A stretch of DNA of 64,000 nucleotides from UBA2166 sp964463965 (GCA_964463965.1 CAYXED010000001.1:124001-188000); one strand, 5' to 3'. Shown: positions 52,523 to 62,607, counted from the first letter of the stretch. Notes: generated from the letters alone by a model not told the origin. Numbers and translations are program-made.

Positions 52523-55045
52523 ATGAAATATCTCCTAGTAAATTTCTATCACACTACCGTCATTAAGTATCCACTTATAGCACTCACACTCGTCGGGATT
52601 ATTGTTATATTTTTTGGATTACAAACCCCAAACTTCAAACTTGATGCTTCAGCGGAGTCCCTCGTTCTTGAGGACGATACAGACCTCCAATACTACCGAA
52701 CAATCAGAGAGCATTATGGCGCAGATGATTTCCTTGTTATTGCATATCAACCGAAAGATAACTTATTATCGGATGCCACCCTCTCTCAGTTAAGATCATT
52801 ACGTGATGCTCTGACACTAATACCTAGAGTCGAATCTGTCCTCACAATTCTTGATGTTCCATTGCTTAATAGTCCAAGAGTTTCCTTATCCAAGCTTGGT
52901 GAAGAGGTTAGAAGCCTAGAAACGCAAGGCATTAACAAACAACTTGCCTATAAAGAGTTTTTAGAAAGCCCCCTATACCGGAATCAACTCGTCAGCCCTG
53001 ATGGAAAAACAACAGCACTTCTCATTAACTTTTCCAGAGATGAAAATTATCACTCTTTACTCAATCGGCGCAACCAACTCAAAGAAAAACAATCGAATAA
53101 TGGCCTAACAAAAAATCAAAGGTTGGAACTTGATAATGTGCTACATGAATTTTCTGTCGTACATGAAAATGCTCTCAAACGTGAACGCAAAGAAATTTTT
53201 CTTGTAAGAGAAATTATAGAGAATCATTCAGGTGAAGCCAAAATGTATTTGGGCGGAATTTCCATGATCACGTCAGATATGATCCAATTTATTGAGCACG
53301 ATCTGATCGTATTTGGAACTGGAGTTATTGGATTTCTAATTCTCGCACTTACTTTATTTTTCAGAAGACTTCGCTGGGTCATACTACCATTAAGTTGCTG
53401 CTTTATTGCCGCATGGACAATGGTTGGCATGCTTGGATTTTTCAATTGGCACGTTACCGTTATCTCATCAAATTTCATATCCTTGCTTCTTATAATAACG
53501 ATGTCTATTTCCATCCACTTAACTGTCCGTTTTCGTATTTTGCAGACGGAGAATAGTCAACACGACCAACGGAGCTTGGTTACAGCAACCATGTCTAACA
53601 TGGCCAAACCGTGTTTTTACACTGCTATAACGACAATCGTGGCATTTGGATCTTTGATGGTAAGCGGAATACGGCCGGTCATTGACTTTGGTTGGATGAT
53701 GACACTAGGTATCGTAGTCGCCTTCATTATAAACTTTATTTTTTTCCCATCAGTACTTTCCCTGCTTAAACCAGAGACCCCCGCTCACGGTAGAGACTTT
53801 ACACAATCTTTTACGCTTTCAGTCTCAGCATTAACGCACCGATACAAGTACTCGATACTCATACTATGCGTAATACTTGGCTTGGCAAGTATATTAGGAA
53901 TTACAAAACTTGAAGTTGAAAACAGATTTATTGATAACTTTAAAAGTACTACAGCCATACACCAAGGCATGAAACTTATTGACACTCAACTTGGAGGCAC
54001 AACGCCACTTGAAATCATCATTGACCCTGACAAAAAGTTTATGGCATACCTTGAAGACAGCGTTTTAACAGATGAGTTGGCACACGAGGATCCTTTTGAT
54101 GATCCCTTCTCTGACCAAGACACAACACAAGATACCTACTGGTTACATTCCGACATGCTGACAAAAGTCGAGTATCTTCATGACCACCTTGAACAATTAC
54201 CGGAAGTAGGAAAAGTACTTTCCATAGCAACTGCATTTAAAATCATAAAACATCTCAATGACAACCAAGTACCTGATGATTACCAGCTTGCTTTGATAGA
54301 TGAAATGATGCCACAGGAAGTAAGGAAAACACTCATTGCTCCCTACCTCTCAGAAGACGGGAATCAAATACGCCTAGTCATGCGCCTAATTGACTCATCG
54401 CCAACACTGAGGCGAAAAGCTCTGATTCAACGGATAGAAGGATTTCTTCGTGACGACATGGGTTTTGCCCAAGAGGACTTTCGCTTTAGTGGAATGGTAG
54501 TACTATATAATAATATGCTCCAGAGCTTGTATAAATCTCAGATTGCAACAATTGGAGTCGTATTTTTTAGTATTCTCATAATGTTTATAGTTCTATTTAG
54601 AAACATGTACTTGGCTATACTTGCAATTATCCCAAATCTACTTGCGGCAAGTATTATTCTTGGCTTGATGGGTGTACTAGGGATCCCACTCGACATGATG
54701 ACAATTACTATCGCCGCAATCACCGTTGGCATTGCCGTTGATCATGCCATTCATTATATACATCGTTTTCAAATTGAATTTTCAAATCACCCTGTATACG
54801 AAAACACTATAGATAGGTGCCATGGAAGCATTGGAAAGGCTATATACTACACTGCGATTACAATTACGGTTGGGTTCTCAATTCTTGCATTTTCAAACTT
54901 TATCCCTACAATCTACTTTGGTTTGCTTACGGGCTTGGCTATGATCGTCGCATTAATGAGTAATCTCACACTCCTTGCAGTATTATTGAGAGTATTTAAA
55001 CCCTTGGGCCCTGGAGCGGGTCCTCCAATAGTCACAGAAACATAA
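52523..55045 (+). CDS. hpnN: Hopanoid RND transporter HpnN-like
   Basis: MMPL-type RND exporter of 840 aa with two sterol-sensing-domain-like halves. Helix 1 (residues ~17-33) is followed by a large periplasmic loop (~40-245), five helices to ~420, a second loop (~460-680), and five more helices. The terminal helix pattern (RNMYLAILAIIPNLLAASIILGLMG, AAITVGIAVDHAIHYIHRF with the proton-relay Asp in helix 10) is that of HpnN. HpnN proteins move hopanoids to the outer membrane. The next genes are hpnM and an Omp85-type barrel. No separate promoter needed; a TTGACA occurs at ~52413 in the gap. Confidence 0.9.
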   Translation: MKYLLVNFYHTTVIKYPLIALTLVGIIVIFFGLQTPNFKLDASAESLVLEDDTDLQYYRTIREHYGADDFLVIAYQPKDNLLSDATLSQLRSLRDALTLIPRVESVLTILDVPLLNSPRVSLSKLGEEVRSLETQGINKQLAYKEFLESPLYRNQLVSPDGKTTALLINFSRDENYHSLLNRRNQLKEKQSNNGLTKNQRLELDNVLHEFSVVHENALKRERKEIFLVREIIENHSGEAKMYLGGISMITSDMIQFIEHDLIVFGTGVIGFLILALTLFFRRLRWVILPLSCCFIAAWTMVGMLGFFNWHVTVISSNFISLLLIITMSISIHLTVRFRILQTENSQHDQRSLVTATMSNMAKPCFYTAITTIVAFGSLMVSGIRPVIDFGWMMTLGIVVAFIINFIFFPSVLSLLKPETPAHGRDFTQSFTLSVSALTHRYKYSILILCVILGLASILGITKLEVENRFIDNFKSTTAIHQGMKLIDTQLGGTTPLEIIIDPDKKFMAYLEDSVLTDELAHEDPFDDPFSDQDTTQDTYWLHSDMLTKVEYLHDHLEQLPEVGKVLSIATAFKIIKHLNDNQVPDDYQLALIDEMMPQEVRKTLIAPYLSEDGNQIRLVMRLIDSSPTLRRKALIQRIEGFLRDDMGFAQEDFRFSGMVVLYNNMLQSLYKSQIATIGVVFFSILIMFIVLFRNMYLAILAIIPNLLAASIILGLMGVLGIPLDMMTITIAAITVGIAVDHAIHYIHRFQIEFSNHPVYENTIDRCHGSIGKAIYYTAITITVGFSILAFSNFIPTIYFGLLTGLAMIVALMSNLTLLAVLLRVFKPLGPGAGPPIVTET

Positions 55046-55124
55046 TATCTCATGGTATACTCTGTCGTGGATACTACGACATAGACAGCCTTAACATATA
55101 TTGACCACTTGGGGAGACCCCTAA

Positions 55125-55748
55125 ATGCGTACTACACACATCTACACATATAGATGGGTTTTGCTTCTGGCAGCTTTCGTATTACTTGACTTCAATCAGC
55201 TTGCCACAGCAGCACCAAGCCCAACTCAAGCCATCAAACAAACAACTGATGCACTCTTAGCGGTCTTAGAGGATCCTACATTTTCACCAATTGAAAAAAC
55301 AAAGGACCGAAGAGAGCGCCTTCAAGAAATAGTGGTTAGACGATTTGACTATGGGGAAATGGCACATCGAACCCTCGCAAAACACTGGAAAGCACGTTCC
55401 GCTGAGGAAAAGAAAGAATTTACTGAACTACTAAGCATGTTACTTATGAATTCATATATTACAATTATCGAATCACGAACAAATGAGCAAGTCAATTATC
55501 TGGATGAAACAATAAAAAAAGACTTTGCTCGTGTAAAAACAGAAATTGTAGCCAAATCAGGCACGGTGCCCGTCGAATACCGGATGAGAAAGAAAAAACA
55601 AGAATGGAAAATCTATGATGTGATAATTGAAAATGTTAGCCTCGTGGGAAATTTTCGCAAACAATTTGACCGAATCATTCGCTCAGAATCATTTGCTACG
55701 CTAACTGAACGACTAAAAGAAAAAACCGCCCTTCCCCCTTCTCCATAA
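55125..55748 (+). CDS. hpnM: HpnM/MlaC-like periplasmic lipid-binding protein
   Basis: Periplasmic carrier of 207 aa of the MlaC/Ttg2D family. A signal peptide ends near ATAAPS, then QAIKQTTDALLAVLEDP, RRFDYGEMAHRTLAKHWKARSAEEKKEFTELLSMLL and the barrel strands EIVAKSGTVPVEYRMRKKKQEWKIYDVIIENVSLVGNFRKQF, all typical. As HpnM it should shuttle hopanoid lipids between HpnN and the outer membrane. The ribosome site lies in a small hairpin (GGGGAGACCCC) just before ATG 55125, perhaps limiting translation. Directly between hpnN and the Omp85-type gene. Confidence 0.88.
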   Translation: MRTTHIYTYRWVLLLAAFVLLDFNQLATAAPSPTQAIKQTTDALLAVLEDPTFSPIEKTKDRRERLQEIVVRRFDYGEMAHRTLAKHWKARSAEEKKEFTELLSMLLMNSYITIIESRTNEQVNYLDETIKKDFARVKTEIVAKSGTVPVEYRMRKKKQEWKIYDVIIENVSLVGNFRKQFDRIIRSESFATLTERLKEKTALPPSP

Positions 55749-55763
55749 ATTTATGAGTGATTA

Positions 55764-56969
55764 ATGCGCCTTACATGGCTGTGGCCATGCCTTATCGCAA
55801 TCGTGCTTTTATTTCCAAATATCTGCGCTGCGGCAGAAAGCCAAAACTCCCAATCACACTTCCTACTACCCGTTATTGCTACTTCAGAAAATGGTGGCAA
55901 TGATTACGGCGCTCTCCCCGTACTTGTTTCTAGCGATGAGAACAACGAAATACGTGCAATTGTTGCTCCAATGTATGTCTTCAATGAGTTTCTTGGATCA
56001 CGCGCAAGTCTCAATTTACTTGGGTTTCCAACCGACGATAGTGACTACCGTCTTATGGCGTCATACACAGAAACAATTGAGCGAAAGATTTTAGCACGCT
56101 ACCGAAAATACGGCTTTGGTCACCCACGGGTTAACTTTGAAGTTGAAGGTGGTTTTTTTAGAGATGCCACTGCGCGTTTTTTTGGCCTTTCAAATACAAG
56201 CCGGAAGTCAGACCAAACCAATTATACTAACCAAGAAAGCCTTGCACGCTTCACACTTGGCTACCAAATCACTGATGATTTTGAAGTACAACTTACCGAA
56301 CGTTTTCGTAAAGTCGATATAAAATCTGGAGGCATAAGATCCCTCCCCTTTCTTCAGGATGACTTTCCATTGGTTATTGGAGGTAAAGGGGCAACAATTA
56401 TTGGCCATAGGCTGGGTGCTCTTTACGATTCTAGAGATGATAGAGATACCCCGAGCAAAGGGACATTGATGACTGCATATGCTGAGCTCAATCAAAATAT
56501 TGCAGAGGGATTCACCTCAACTTATCAGCGTTACCATGCAGAATACACTGGCCTCTACCCAAGTAAGTTATCCCAAAGATTTGTCTTTGTGACGCATGCC
56601 AGCATTCAAACGGTCTTTGGAGACAATACCCCATTCTTCGAACGAAGTAGTTTGGGGGGAGAAAACACCCTGAGAGGATTTGGTGTTGATCGTTTCATAG
56701 GGAAACACTCTGCTCTATTCAATGTCGAAGAGAGGATCCAAGTACTGAGGCGGAATATCATGGGGACAATGGCCGAATTAGAAATAGCTCCTTTTATAGA
56801 TCTTGGTACCGTATTTGATACCTTTGGAAAGAATACATTTTCCAACTGGCAACTGAACCCAGGAATTGGATTTAGAGGTATTGCGAAACCCAATGTTGCG
56901 GCCAGAGTTGATATAGGATTTGGAACCGAAGGTGCCGCTATTTTTGCAGGCCTAGACTTCCCATTTTAG
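55764..56969 (+). CDS. Omp85/TamA-like outer-membrane barrel protein
   Basis: Exported protein of 401 aa with a signal peptide (LTWLWPCLIAIVLLFPNICAAA). The remainder is a 16-strand-type beta-barrel with the Omp85 L6 hallmark NTLRGFGVDRFIGK, and the strand signature LYDSRDDRDTPSKGTLMTAY. It ends in an aromatic residue (GLDFPF) as barrels do. No POTRA domains are visible, so it is a minimal family member (bacterial surface antigen, D15-like). Starting 15 bp after hpnM on the same strand, it may be the outer-membrane end of the HpnN-HpnM lipid route. This arrangement is inferred from order only. Confidence 0.85.
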   Translation: MRLTWLWPCLIAIVLLFPNICAAAESQNSQSHFLLPVIATSENGGNDYGALPVLVSSDENNEIRAIVAPMYVFNEFLGSRASLNLLGFPTDDSDYRLMASYTETIERKILARYRKYGFGHPRVNFEVEGGFFRDATARFFGLSNTSRKSDQTNYTNQESLARFTLGYQITDDFEVQLTERFRKVDIKSGGIRSLPFLQDDFPLVIGGKGATIIGHRLGALYDSRDDRDTPSKGTLMTAYAELNQNIAEGFTSTYQRYHAEYTGLYPSKLSQRFVFVTHASIQTVFGDNTPFFERSSLGGENTLRGFGVDRFIGKHSALFNVEERIQVLRRNIMGTMAELEIAPFIDLGTVFDTFGKNTFSNWQLNPGIGFRGIAKPNVAARVDIGFGTEGAAIFAGLDFPF

Positions 56970-57092
56970 CCTTCTATACAAACCCAAATGTCCATTGACA
57001 GTGTATTTGCCTTTATGGGAAACTGCCACTCGGTTTTGTAAAAATAACCTGTATTAGCCACTGTTATTCAATTCCCGTCAGCGGATAAGCCT

Positions 57093-58985
57093 ATGTCGCT
57101 ACTTACTACAATTAATGACCCAGCTGATCTTAAAAAGCTCTCCATTGACAAACTCCCCATACTAGCAGAAGAAATTCGCGAGATAATTATAGACACCACC
57201 TCAAAGGTTGGTGGTCATCTTGCTTCGAACTTAGGAGTTGTTGAGCTAACCTTAGCACTGCATTACACCTTTAATACGCCAAATGACAGAATTATATGGG
57301 ATACTGGCAACCAAGGTTATGCTCATAAACTGATCACAGGTCGCAAGTGTAAATTCCATACCTTGAGACAGTTCGGAGGTATTAGTGGGTTTTGCAAACG
57401 GGAAGAAAGTGAGTTTGATGTATTCAATGCTGGGCATGCAGGAACTGGAGTCTCTGCAGGTGTTGGAGTTTCTGCTGCACGAGGCCTCCTAAGCCAAGAG
57501 CATAAAGTAATCACAGTTCTTGGCGATGGCGCCCTCACTGCCGGGATGACCTACGAAGGCCTAAACCACGCCGGCATGCTTAAGAATGACTCTATAGTAA
57601 TTTTAAATGACAATGAAATGTCAATTTCACCAAATGTTGGAGCGATATCCGCATATCTTAACCGCACAATTACCGGGAGCTTTGCTACATGGGTAAGACA
57701 CGAAGCTAAAATCGTTTTAAAGTCAATTCCTCGAATTGGTGAGCCAATTCTGAAAGCAGCAAGGCGTGCTAAAGAATCCGCAAAAAACCTTATACTTCCA
57801 GGAATTATTTTTGAAGAGCTTGGTTTCAGATACATTGGCCCAATTGATGGACATGATTTTAGTCAATTACTGCCCATACTTAAGCACATAAAGAACCTTA
57901 CTGGACCACTCCTCTTACATGTCGTGACAAAAAAAGGACTTGGTTACGAACCTGCACAAAAAGACCCTGTTTGGTTTCATGCTTGCCCTCCATTTAATCG
58001 ATCAACCGGCATGCCAGAAAAAAAAGGCAGTGTGCCATCCTATACCTCTATCGCAATTAATTCTCTGATCAGACAAGCCCGGAAAGACTCACGGATTGTG
58101 GCAATAACCGCTGCAATGGCTGGAGGGACAGGTCTTGATCGTTTCGCAAAAGCTTTTCCAAAAAGATTTTTTGATGTGGGCATTGCTGAACAGCATGCGG
58201 TTACATTCGCGGCTGGCCTCGCATCTCAAGGCATGCGCCCAGTTGTTGGGATATATTCAACCTTTCTGCAGCGAGCATTTGATCAAGTACTACATGATGT
58301 CGCAATTCAAAACCTTCCAGTATTCTATTGCATCGATCGAGGAGGCTTAGTTGCTGAAGATGGAACAACTCATCATGGAGCATATGATCTTGCATTTTTA
58401 AGACAAATTCCAAATATGACCGTAATGGCTCCAAAAGATGAGAACGAGCTTCAACATATGATCTATACTGGACTAACTCTAAATGGTCCTGCCTCTGTAC
58501 GTTACCCACGGGGTACTGGACTTGATGTACCATTAAATAGACAAATGAAGGGCATTCCAATTGGAAAAGCTGAACTACTCAGTGCTGGGGAGGATATTGC
58601 AATAATCGCAATTGGCGCCGGGGTAGCTCCATCAATGGAAGCCGCGGAACGAATGAGAGCAGACGGCATCTCAGTGTCCGTAGTAAATGCACGATTCGTC
58701 AAACCACTCGATACTGAACTTATCACTACTGTTGCACGTGGAGTGAACGCTATAATAACAGTTGAAGATGGAGTCCTTCAGGGTGGTTTTGGAAGTGCAG
58801 TTCTTGAATGCCTTGCTGATTATGGCGTGAATAATGTTAAAATCAAACGAATTGGAATACCTGATATATTTGTTGATCAAGGTCCACAACATCTCCTAAG
58901 AGAGCAATGTGGAATTGACGCTGATGGCATTTATCATGTAGCAAAAATGCTATACCCTGATTTTGAAAAAATTCTAACAAATTGA
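57093..58985 (+). CDS. dxs: 1-Deoxy-D-xylulose-5-phosphate synthase
   Basis: Thiamine-diphosphate enzyme of 630 aa and the first step of the MEP isoprenoid pathway (pyruvate + glyceraldehyde-3-phosphate). Landmarks: GGHLASNLGVVELTLALHY at the N-terminus, the TPP/Mg motif GDGALTAGMTYEGLNHAG, DPVWFHACPPF mid-protein, DVGIAEQHAVTFAAGLASQG in the second domain, and the transketolase C-terminal domain from ~490. Complete and probably active. It is followed after 17 bp by ispG, a later step of the same pathway, so the two supply precursors for quinones and the hopanoids encoded just upstream. Confidence 0.97.
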   Translation: MSLLTTINDPADLKKLSIDKLPILAEEIREIIIDTTSKVGGHLASNLGVVELTLALHYTFNTPNDRIIWDTGNQGYAHKLITGRKCKFHTLRQFGGISGFCKREESEFDVFNAGHAGTGVSAGVGVSAARGLLSQEHKVITVLGDGALTAGMTYEGLNHAGMLKNDSIVILNDNEMSISPNVGAISAYLNRTITGSFATWVRHEAKIVLKSIPRIGEPILKAARRAKESAKNLILPGIIFEELGFRYIGPIDGHDFSQLLPILKHIKNLTGPLLLHVVTKKGLGYEPAQKDPVWFHACPPFNRSTGMPEKKGSVPSYTSIAINSLIRQARKDSRIVAITAAMAGGTGLDRFAKAFPKRFFDVGIAEQHAVTFAAGLASQGMRPVVGIYSTFLQRAFDQVLHDVAIQNLPVFYCIDRGGLVAEDGTTHHGAYDLAFLRQIPNMTVMAPKDENELQHMIYTGLTLNGPASVRYPRGTGLDVPLNRQMKGIPIGKAELLSAGEDIAIIAIGAGVAPSMEAAERMRADGISVSVVNARFVKPLDTELITTVARGVNAIITVEDGVLQGGFGSAVLECLADYGVNNVKIKRIGIPDIFVDQGPQHLLREQCGIDADGIYHVAKMLYPDFEKILTN

Positions 58986-59002
58986 TGAAAACACTCTGAA
59001 CT

Positions 59003-60115
59003 ATGAAACCAGTGCGAAGAAAAACACGTCAAGTGAAGGTAGGTGGAGTTTCAATTGGAGGTGATTCTCCAATTGTCGTTCAATCCATGACCACAACTGA
59101 TACCCGCAATATCGAAGCGACAATAGAACAAATACAGCAACTGGAGAAAGTTGGTTGTGAAATTGTTAGAGTTGCAGTACCAACCGAAGAGGATGCAGCA
59201 GCACTTCCAAAAATTAAAGCAGCAACGACTATACCAATGATTGCTGATATCCACTTTGATCATCGTTTAGCTCTTGCTGCAGCCAAAATAGTAGACTGCG
59301 TGCGTATTAACCCTGGAAATATAGGGTCACGTGAAAAGCTTCGAGAAGTTGTTAAAGCAGTACAAGACCACGACATTCCACTAAGGGTTGGGGTCAATGC
59401 TGGTTCTCTAGAAAGAGAGTTGCTTCAAAAATATGGCTATCCAACGGCGGATGCCATGGTTGAATCCGCAGTAACGCATGTTAAAGTTATTGAAGACCTT
59501 GGATTTACCAATATGAAGGTCTCTCTCAAAGCATCAGACGTACACCTCGCTGTTGATGCATACCGAAAGTTTTCAAAGGCAATGGATTACCCTATTCATC
59601 TTGGGATTACAGAAGCAGGAACATCTGTCACTGGAACGGTAAAATCATCTATTGGCTTGGGACTCCTTCTTGCTGATGGCATTGGAGATACGCTACGAGT
59701 TTCACTTGCGGCTGATCCATGTGAAGAGGTCAGAATTGGATTTGAAATACTAAAATCGTTAGAGCTACGCCATCGTGGAATTAATGTCATCGCATGTCCA
59801 ACCTGTGGGCGATTAGAAATTGATGTTATCAAAATTGCAAACAACCTTGAGCGTCGACTTGAACACATAAAAGAGCCTCTTACAGTCTCTGTTCTTGGAT
59901 GCGTTGTTAATGGTATTGGTGAAGGCAAAGAAGCCGATATTGGAATCGCTGGAGGCCAAGGTGTTGGAATTTTGTTCAAGGAAGGAAAACTTGTACGAAA
60001 AGTTAAAGCAGATGATTTAGAAGAAGTTTTAGTGGAAGAGGTTGAAGCATTAGCCTTAGCACGACAGCAAGCATCACTCCAGCCTGACACTGGCAACCCT
60101 ACTTCGTCGCTATAA
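59003..60115 (+). CDS. ispG: 4-Hydroxy-3-methylbut-2-enyl diphosphate synthase
   Basis: Iron-sulfur enzyme of 370 aa (GcpE) converting MEcPP to HMBPP in the MEP pathway. It begins RRKTRQVKVGGVSIGGDSPIVVQSMTTTDTRN, the family opening. The [4Fe-4S] ligands are Cys265 and Cys268 (CPTCGR) and Cys300 (GCVVNGIGEG), with the glutamate of GIGEG nearby. The TIM-barrel part holds VNAGSLERELL. Bacterial length, lacking the plant insert. Co-transcribed with dxs. Confidence 0.97.
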   Translation: MKPVRRKTRQVKVGGVSIGGDSPIVVQSMTTTDTRNIEATIEQIQQLEKVGCEIVRVAVPTEEDAAALPKIKAATTIPMIADIHFDHRLALAAAKIVDCVRINPGNIGSREKLREVVKAVQDHDIPLRVGVNAGSLERELLQKYGYPTADAMVESAVTHVKVIEDLGFTNMKVSLKASDVHLAVDAYRKFSKAMDYPIHLGITEAGTSVTGTVKSSIGLGLLLADGIGDTLRVSLAADPCEEVRIGFEILKSLELRHRGINVIACPTCGRLEIDVIKIANNLERRLEHIKEPLTVSVLGCVVNGIGEGKEADIGIAGGQGVGILFKEGKLVRKVKADDLEEVLVEEVEALALARQQASLQPDTGNPTSSL

Positions 60116-60169
60116 TATGTCTACCCGAGACTGACGACATCCCACTATAAAACTTAGTAGATACTTTTG

Positions 60170-61204
60170 ATGAAAAACAAGGAGAATTTAGACACAGCTA
60201 GGCCCCCACTACTTCTGTCGCATGGACCAGGATGCTTTGATGGAACAACCTGCGCAGTTGCAGTATCTAGATATTATGGCACACGGTCGCTAATCCCTCA
60301 CTTTACGCACCCTTCTCAACTCGATTCCATCATTCAAAAATTATCTACCACAACTACAAACCCACACGACCTTTGGATCCTGGACATGGCCTGGAAGGAT
60401 AATAAGACAGATTTATTATTACACCAGCTAATAGAACAAGGATGGAGAGTATTTTGGATTGATCATCATCGTAACGCCATTGAAAAACCAAAATCTGAAA
60501 TTGAAAATATTAATTTGACAGGCTATACAATAAGTCCAGAATATGCGGCATCATACTTACTTTTTGATTTTCTAAATACGCTACCTCAAATATCACCTTC
60601 TGCGGGGAAGTGGTTATCATCATTTGAGAAAACTGTCAAACTTGCCGACGAACACGACCGATGGCTGCACGATGGGAAAGAAGGACACGCAATGCAGCTT
60701 GCTCTTGCAATTGAACAACTAGCTCGCCACGGAAGTGGCCTTGAAGGCTACCACGAATTACTCGATATTAGTGAAGATGCAACCTTAACTCCAAAACTAT
60801 TATCCGCTTATAAAAATGCGAAAAAAGAGCTAGAGGAAAGCCTTCTAATGGCCCAAAATTCAAAAGCAGAATACATTTTAGATAATCTGAATTTGACCAT
60901 TTTGTATGCGAAATGCAACAAGTACTCAAGCCAAGTTGGCAATACTCTCAAAGCGTCGCTAGATAACGGTATTATCGTACTATTTAGTGAATCAGATGGT
61001 CGATATAGTCTAAGAAAATCAAACTCCTGCAAGGTTAATCTCGCAAATATTGCGACACTCCTTGGAGGAGGCGGGCACCCAAGTGCAGCCGGATTTCAAC
61101 TTTCAACTCAAGAATATAATCCGAGCGATTTTTTACCAAAAATTGAAGCCGCGATTAAGACATTACACACGTCTCATAAATTAAATCATGTAGCACAGGT
61201 CTAA
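60170..61204 (+). CDS. DHH-family phosphoesterase
   Basis: Soluble protein of 344 aa from ATG 60170; a TTG precedes it. N-terminal DHH domain: LLLSHGPGCFDGTTCAVAVSRYYG, LWILDMAWKDNK (acidic metal ligand), and WIDHHRNAIEK. C-terminal DHHA1 domain: the Gly-rich nucleotide-binding loop LLGGGGHPSAAGFQL. This is the layout of NrnA-type oligoribonucleases and related phosphatases. Substrate specificity is not decidable by eye. Its end overlaps the convergent serine hydrolase gene by 50 bp. Confidence 0.88.
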   Translation: MKNKENLDTARPPLLLSHGPGCFDGTTCAVAVSRYYGTRSLIPHFTHPSQLDSIIQKLSTTTTNPHDLWILDMAWKDNKTDLLLHQLIEQGWRVFWIDHHRNAIEKPKSEIENINLTGYTISPEYAASYLLFDFLNTLPQISPSAGKWLSSFEKTVKLADEHDRWLHDGKEGHAMQLALAIEQLARHGSGLEGYHELLDISEDATLTPKLLSAYKNAKKELEESLLMAQNSKAEYILDNLNLTILYAKCNKYSSQVGNTLKASLDNGIIVLFSESDGRYSLRKSNSCKVNLANIATLLGGGGHPSAAGFQLSTQEYNPSDFLPKIEAAIKTLHTSHKLNHVAQV

Positions 61205-62276
61205 AGTTCGCAATCAGATTATTATCTCTCCCAAAGTACACACGATTTGTTAACAGCACAACACTAAGCTCTGCAATAGGATCTACCCATACTGAAGTTC
61301 CGGTAAACCCAAGATGCCCAAATGATTGCGTAGAAAAATATTTTCCACTTGACGATACAGTAGAAGGTGTATCCCATCCTAATGCGCGAGTAGAACTTTC
61401 TACTTTTCTCTGCCGCGTAGTACAGAGCTGTGCAAGATCAGATCTTAATATAGTCCCAGCCCCACTAATTGCCTCTACATATTCATTTGTAATTTTATAC
61501 ACATCGCTAGCTGTGCTAAATAACCCAGCATGTCCAGCAACACCATCAAGCGCATAGGCATTCTCATCATGAACCTCTCCAGAAATCCTTCTGCCTCTCC
61601 AAACATCGTCTTCTGTGGAAGCATAGGTTTTTGATTTCTGAGGGTCATGCCACACTGGTCCACTTGCACTAATAAAAAATGTGTTATTTGCTTCTAAGGG
61701 AGAAAAAATTTTAGTAAAACAAAATTCAGCAAAACTTATTTTAGTAACCCTCTCTATAAGCTCACTGAGAACAATGAACCCCAAATCACTATATATCATC
61801 TTCTCCCCAACCGAATACTCTAAAGCTTCACAATAAATTTGATGAAATATTTTTTGTCGAATGCTTTTATCACCTAATCGGTACGCTTTAAATAAGTCAT
61901 CAGCATCATATGCTAAATAATATGGCCTACACGCTGGCAACCCAGAAGAATGTGAGAGAAAGTGAAGTAGAGTTGCTTGTCCTATATGCGTATCAGCTAA
62001 TTGAGGAAGATATGCAGATATAGGGTGTTCCAGGGCAAGGAGATTATCCTGAACTAATAATAAAATAGCTAAGGTTGTTGCAAGAGGCTTTGTAAGAGAT
62101 GCTAAGTCATAAACTGTGGCAACTGTTGCTGGGAAAGGGTTAGGAGTAAGTGAAGTAAAACCATACGCTTCATGATGCACAACCTTCCCTTGAAATGCTA
62201 TAAGTAGAACCCCGCCGGGAAAAACGCCATCATCGATCGCATGACCCATTTCTGTATCAATAGGATCCAGTCGCAT
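61155..62276 (-). CDS. Beta-lactamase-family (class C) serine hydrolase
   Basis: Protein of 373 aa of the AmpC/esterase/penicillin-binding superfamily. The catalytic SxxK is SLTK (VYDLASLTKPLATTLAIL, residues ~58-75); the second motif is YSDLGF (Tyr of YxN) and the third is the HLGFTGTS region (H/K-x-G). No signal peptide, so it is probably cytoplasmic; an esterase or peptidase is likelier than antibiotic resistance. It is transcribed leftward, converges with the DHH gene (50-bp overlap), and follows the DUF167 gene by 24 bp. Confidence 0.88.
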   Translation of the reverse strand: MRLDPIDTEMGHAIDDGVFPGGVLLIAFQGKVVHHEAYGFTSLTPNPFPATVATVYDLASLTKPLATTLAILLLVQDNLLALEHPISAYLPQLADTHIGQATLLHFLSHSSGLPACRPYYLAYDADDLFKAYRLGDKSIRQKIFHQIYCEALEYSVGEKMIYSDLGFIVLSELIERVTKISFAEFCFTKIFSPLEANNTFFISASGPVWHDPQKSKTYASTEDDVWRGRRISGEVHDENAYALDGVAGHAGLFSTASDVYKITNEYVEAISGAGTILRSDLAQLCTTRQRKVESSTRALGWDTPSTVSSSGKYFSTQSFGHLGFTGTSVWVDPIAELSVVLLTNRVYFGRDNNLIANFRPVLHDLIYETCVMS

Positions 62277-62300
62277 AGCTTACAGAAAACTTTAAGAGGA

Positions 62301-62594
62301 TCAGTTAGCAAGCCTTTTTAAGATGGTTTTTTGCTTAGACCATTGAATCGAAGAACTTTTGATCTTAGACGACTTCCCTCTTACAATTTCTACAGATGAC
62401 ACTGGAACACTTAGTCTACTTGCAAGAAGATCGATACAGCGTGAATTTACCTTTCCATCAACAGGAGCTACTGACACACGCAACCTAATAATTTCATTAT
62501 CAACTCCACAAGATTTATCGTGCCTTGTAGGAGGAAAAGCATAAACAGTCATAAGACAAGAAGCTTCTGGATTTTCAGGTAATACCATTCCCAC
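62301..62594 (-). CDS. DUF167/YggU-family protein
   Basis: Small protein of 97 aa. Residues ~37-95 match DUF167/YggU: IIRLRVSVAPVDGKVNSRCIDLLASRLSVPVSSVEIVRGKSSKIK. Its position, just after divIVA in the order proC-yggT-divIVA-DUF167, is conserved in many bacteria and supports the assignment. Start is GTG 62594 or ATG 62588; neither has a strong ribosome site. The role is unknown. The N-terminal ~25 residues are longer than is common. Confidence 0.85.
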   Translation of the reverse strand: MGMVLPENPEASCLMTVYAFPPTRHDKSCGVDNEIIRLRVSVAPVDGKVNSRCIDLLASRLSVPVSSVEIVRGKSSKIKSSSIQWSKQKTILKRLAN

Positions 62595-62607
62595 TTATGA
62601 TCATTAC

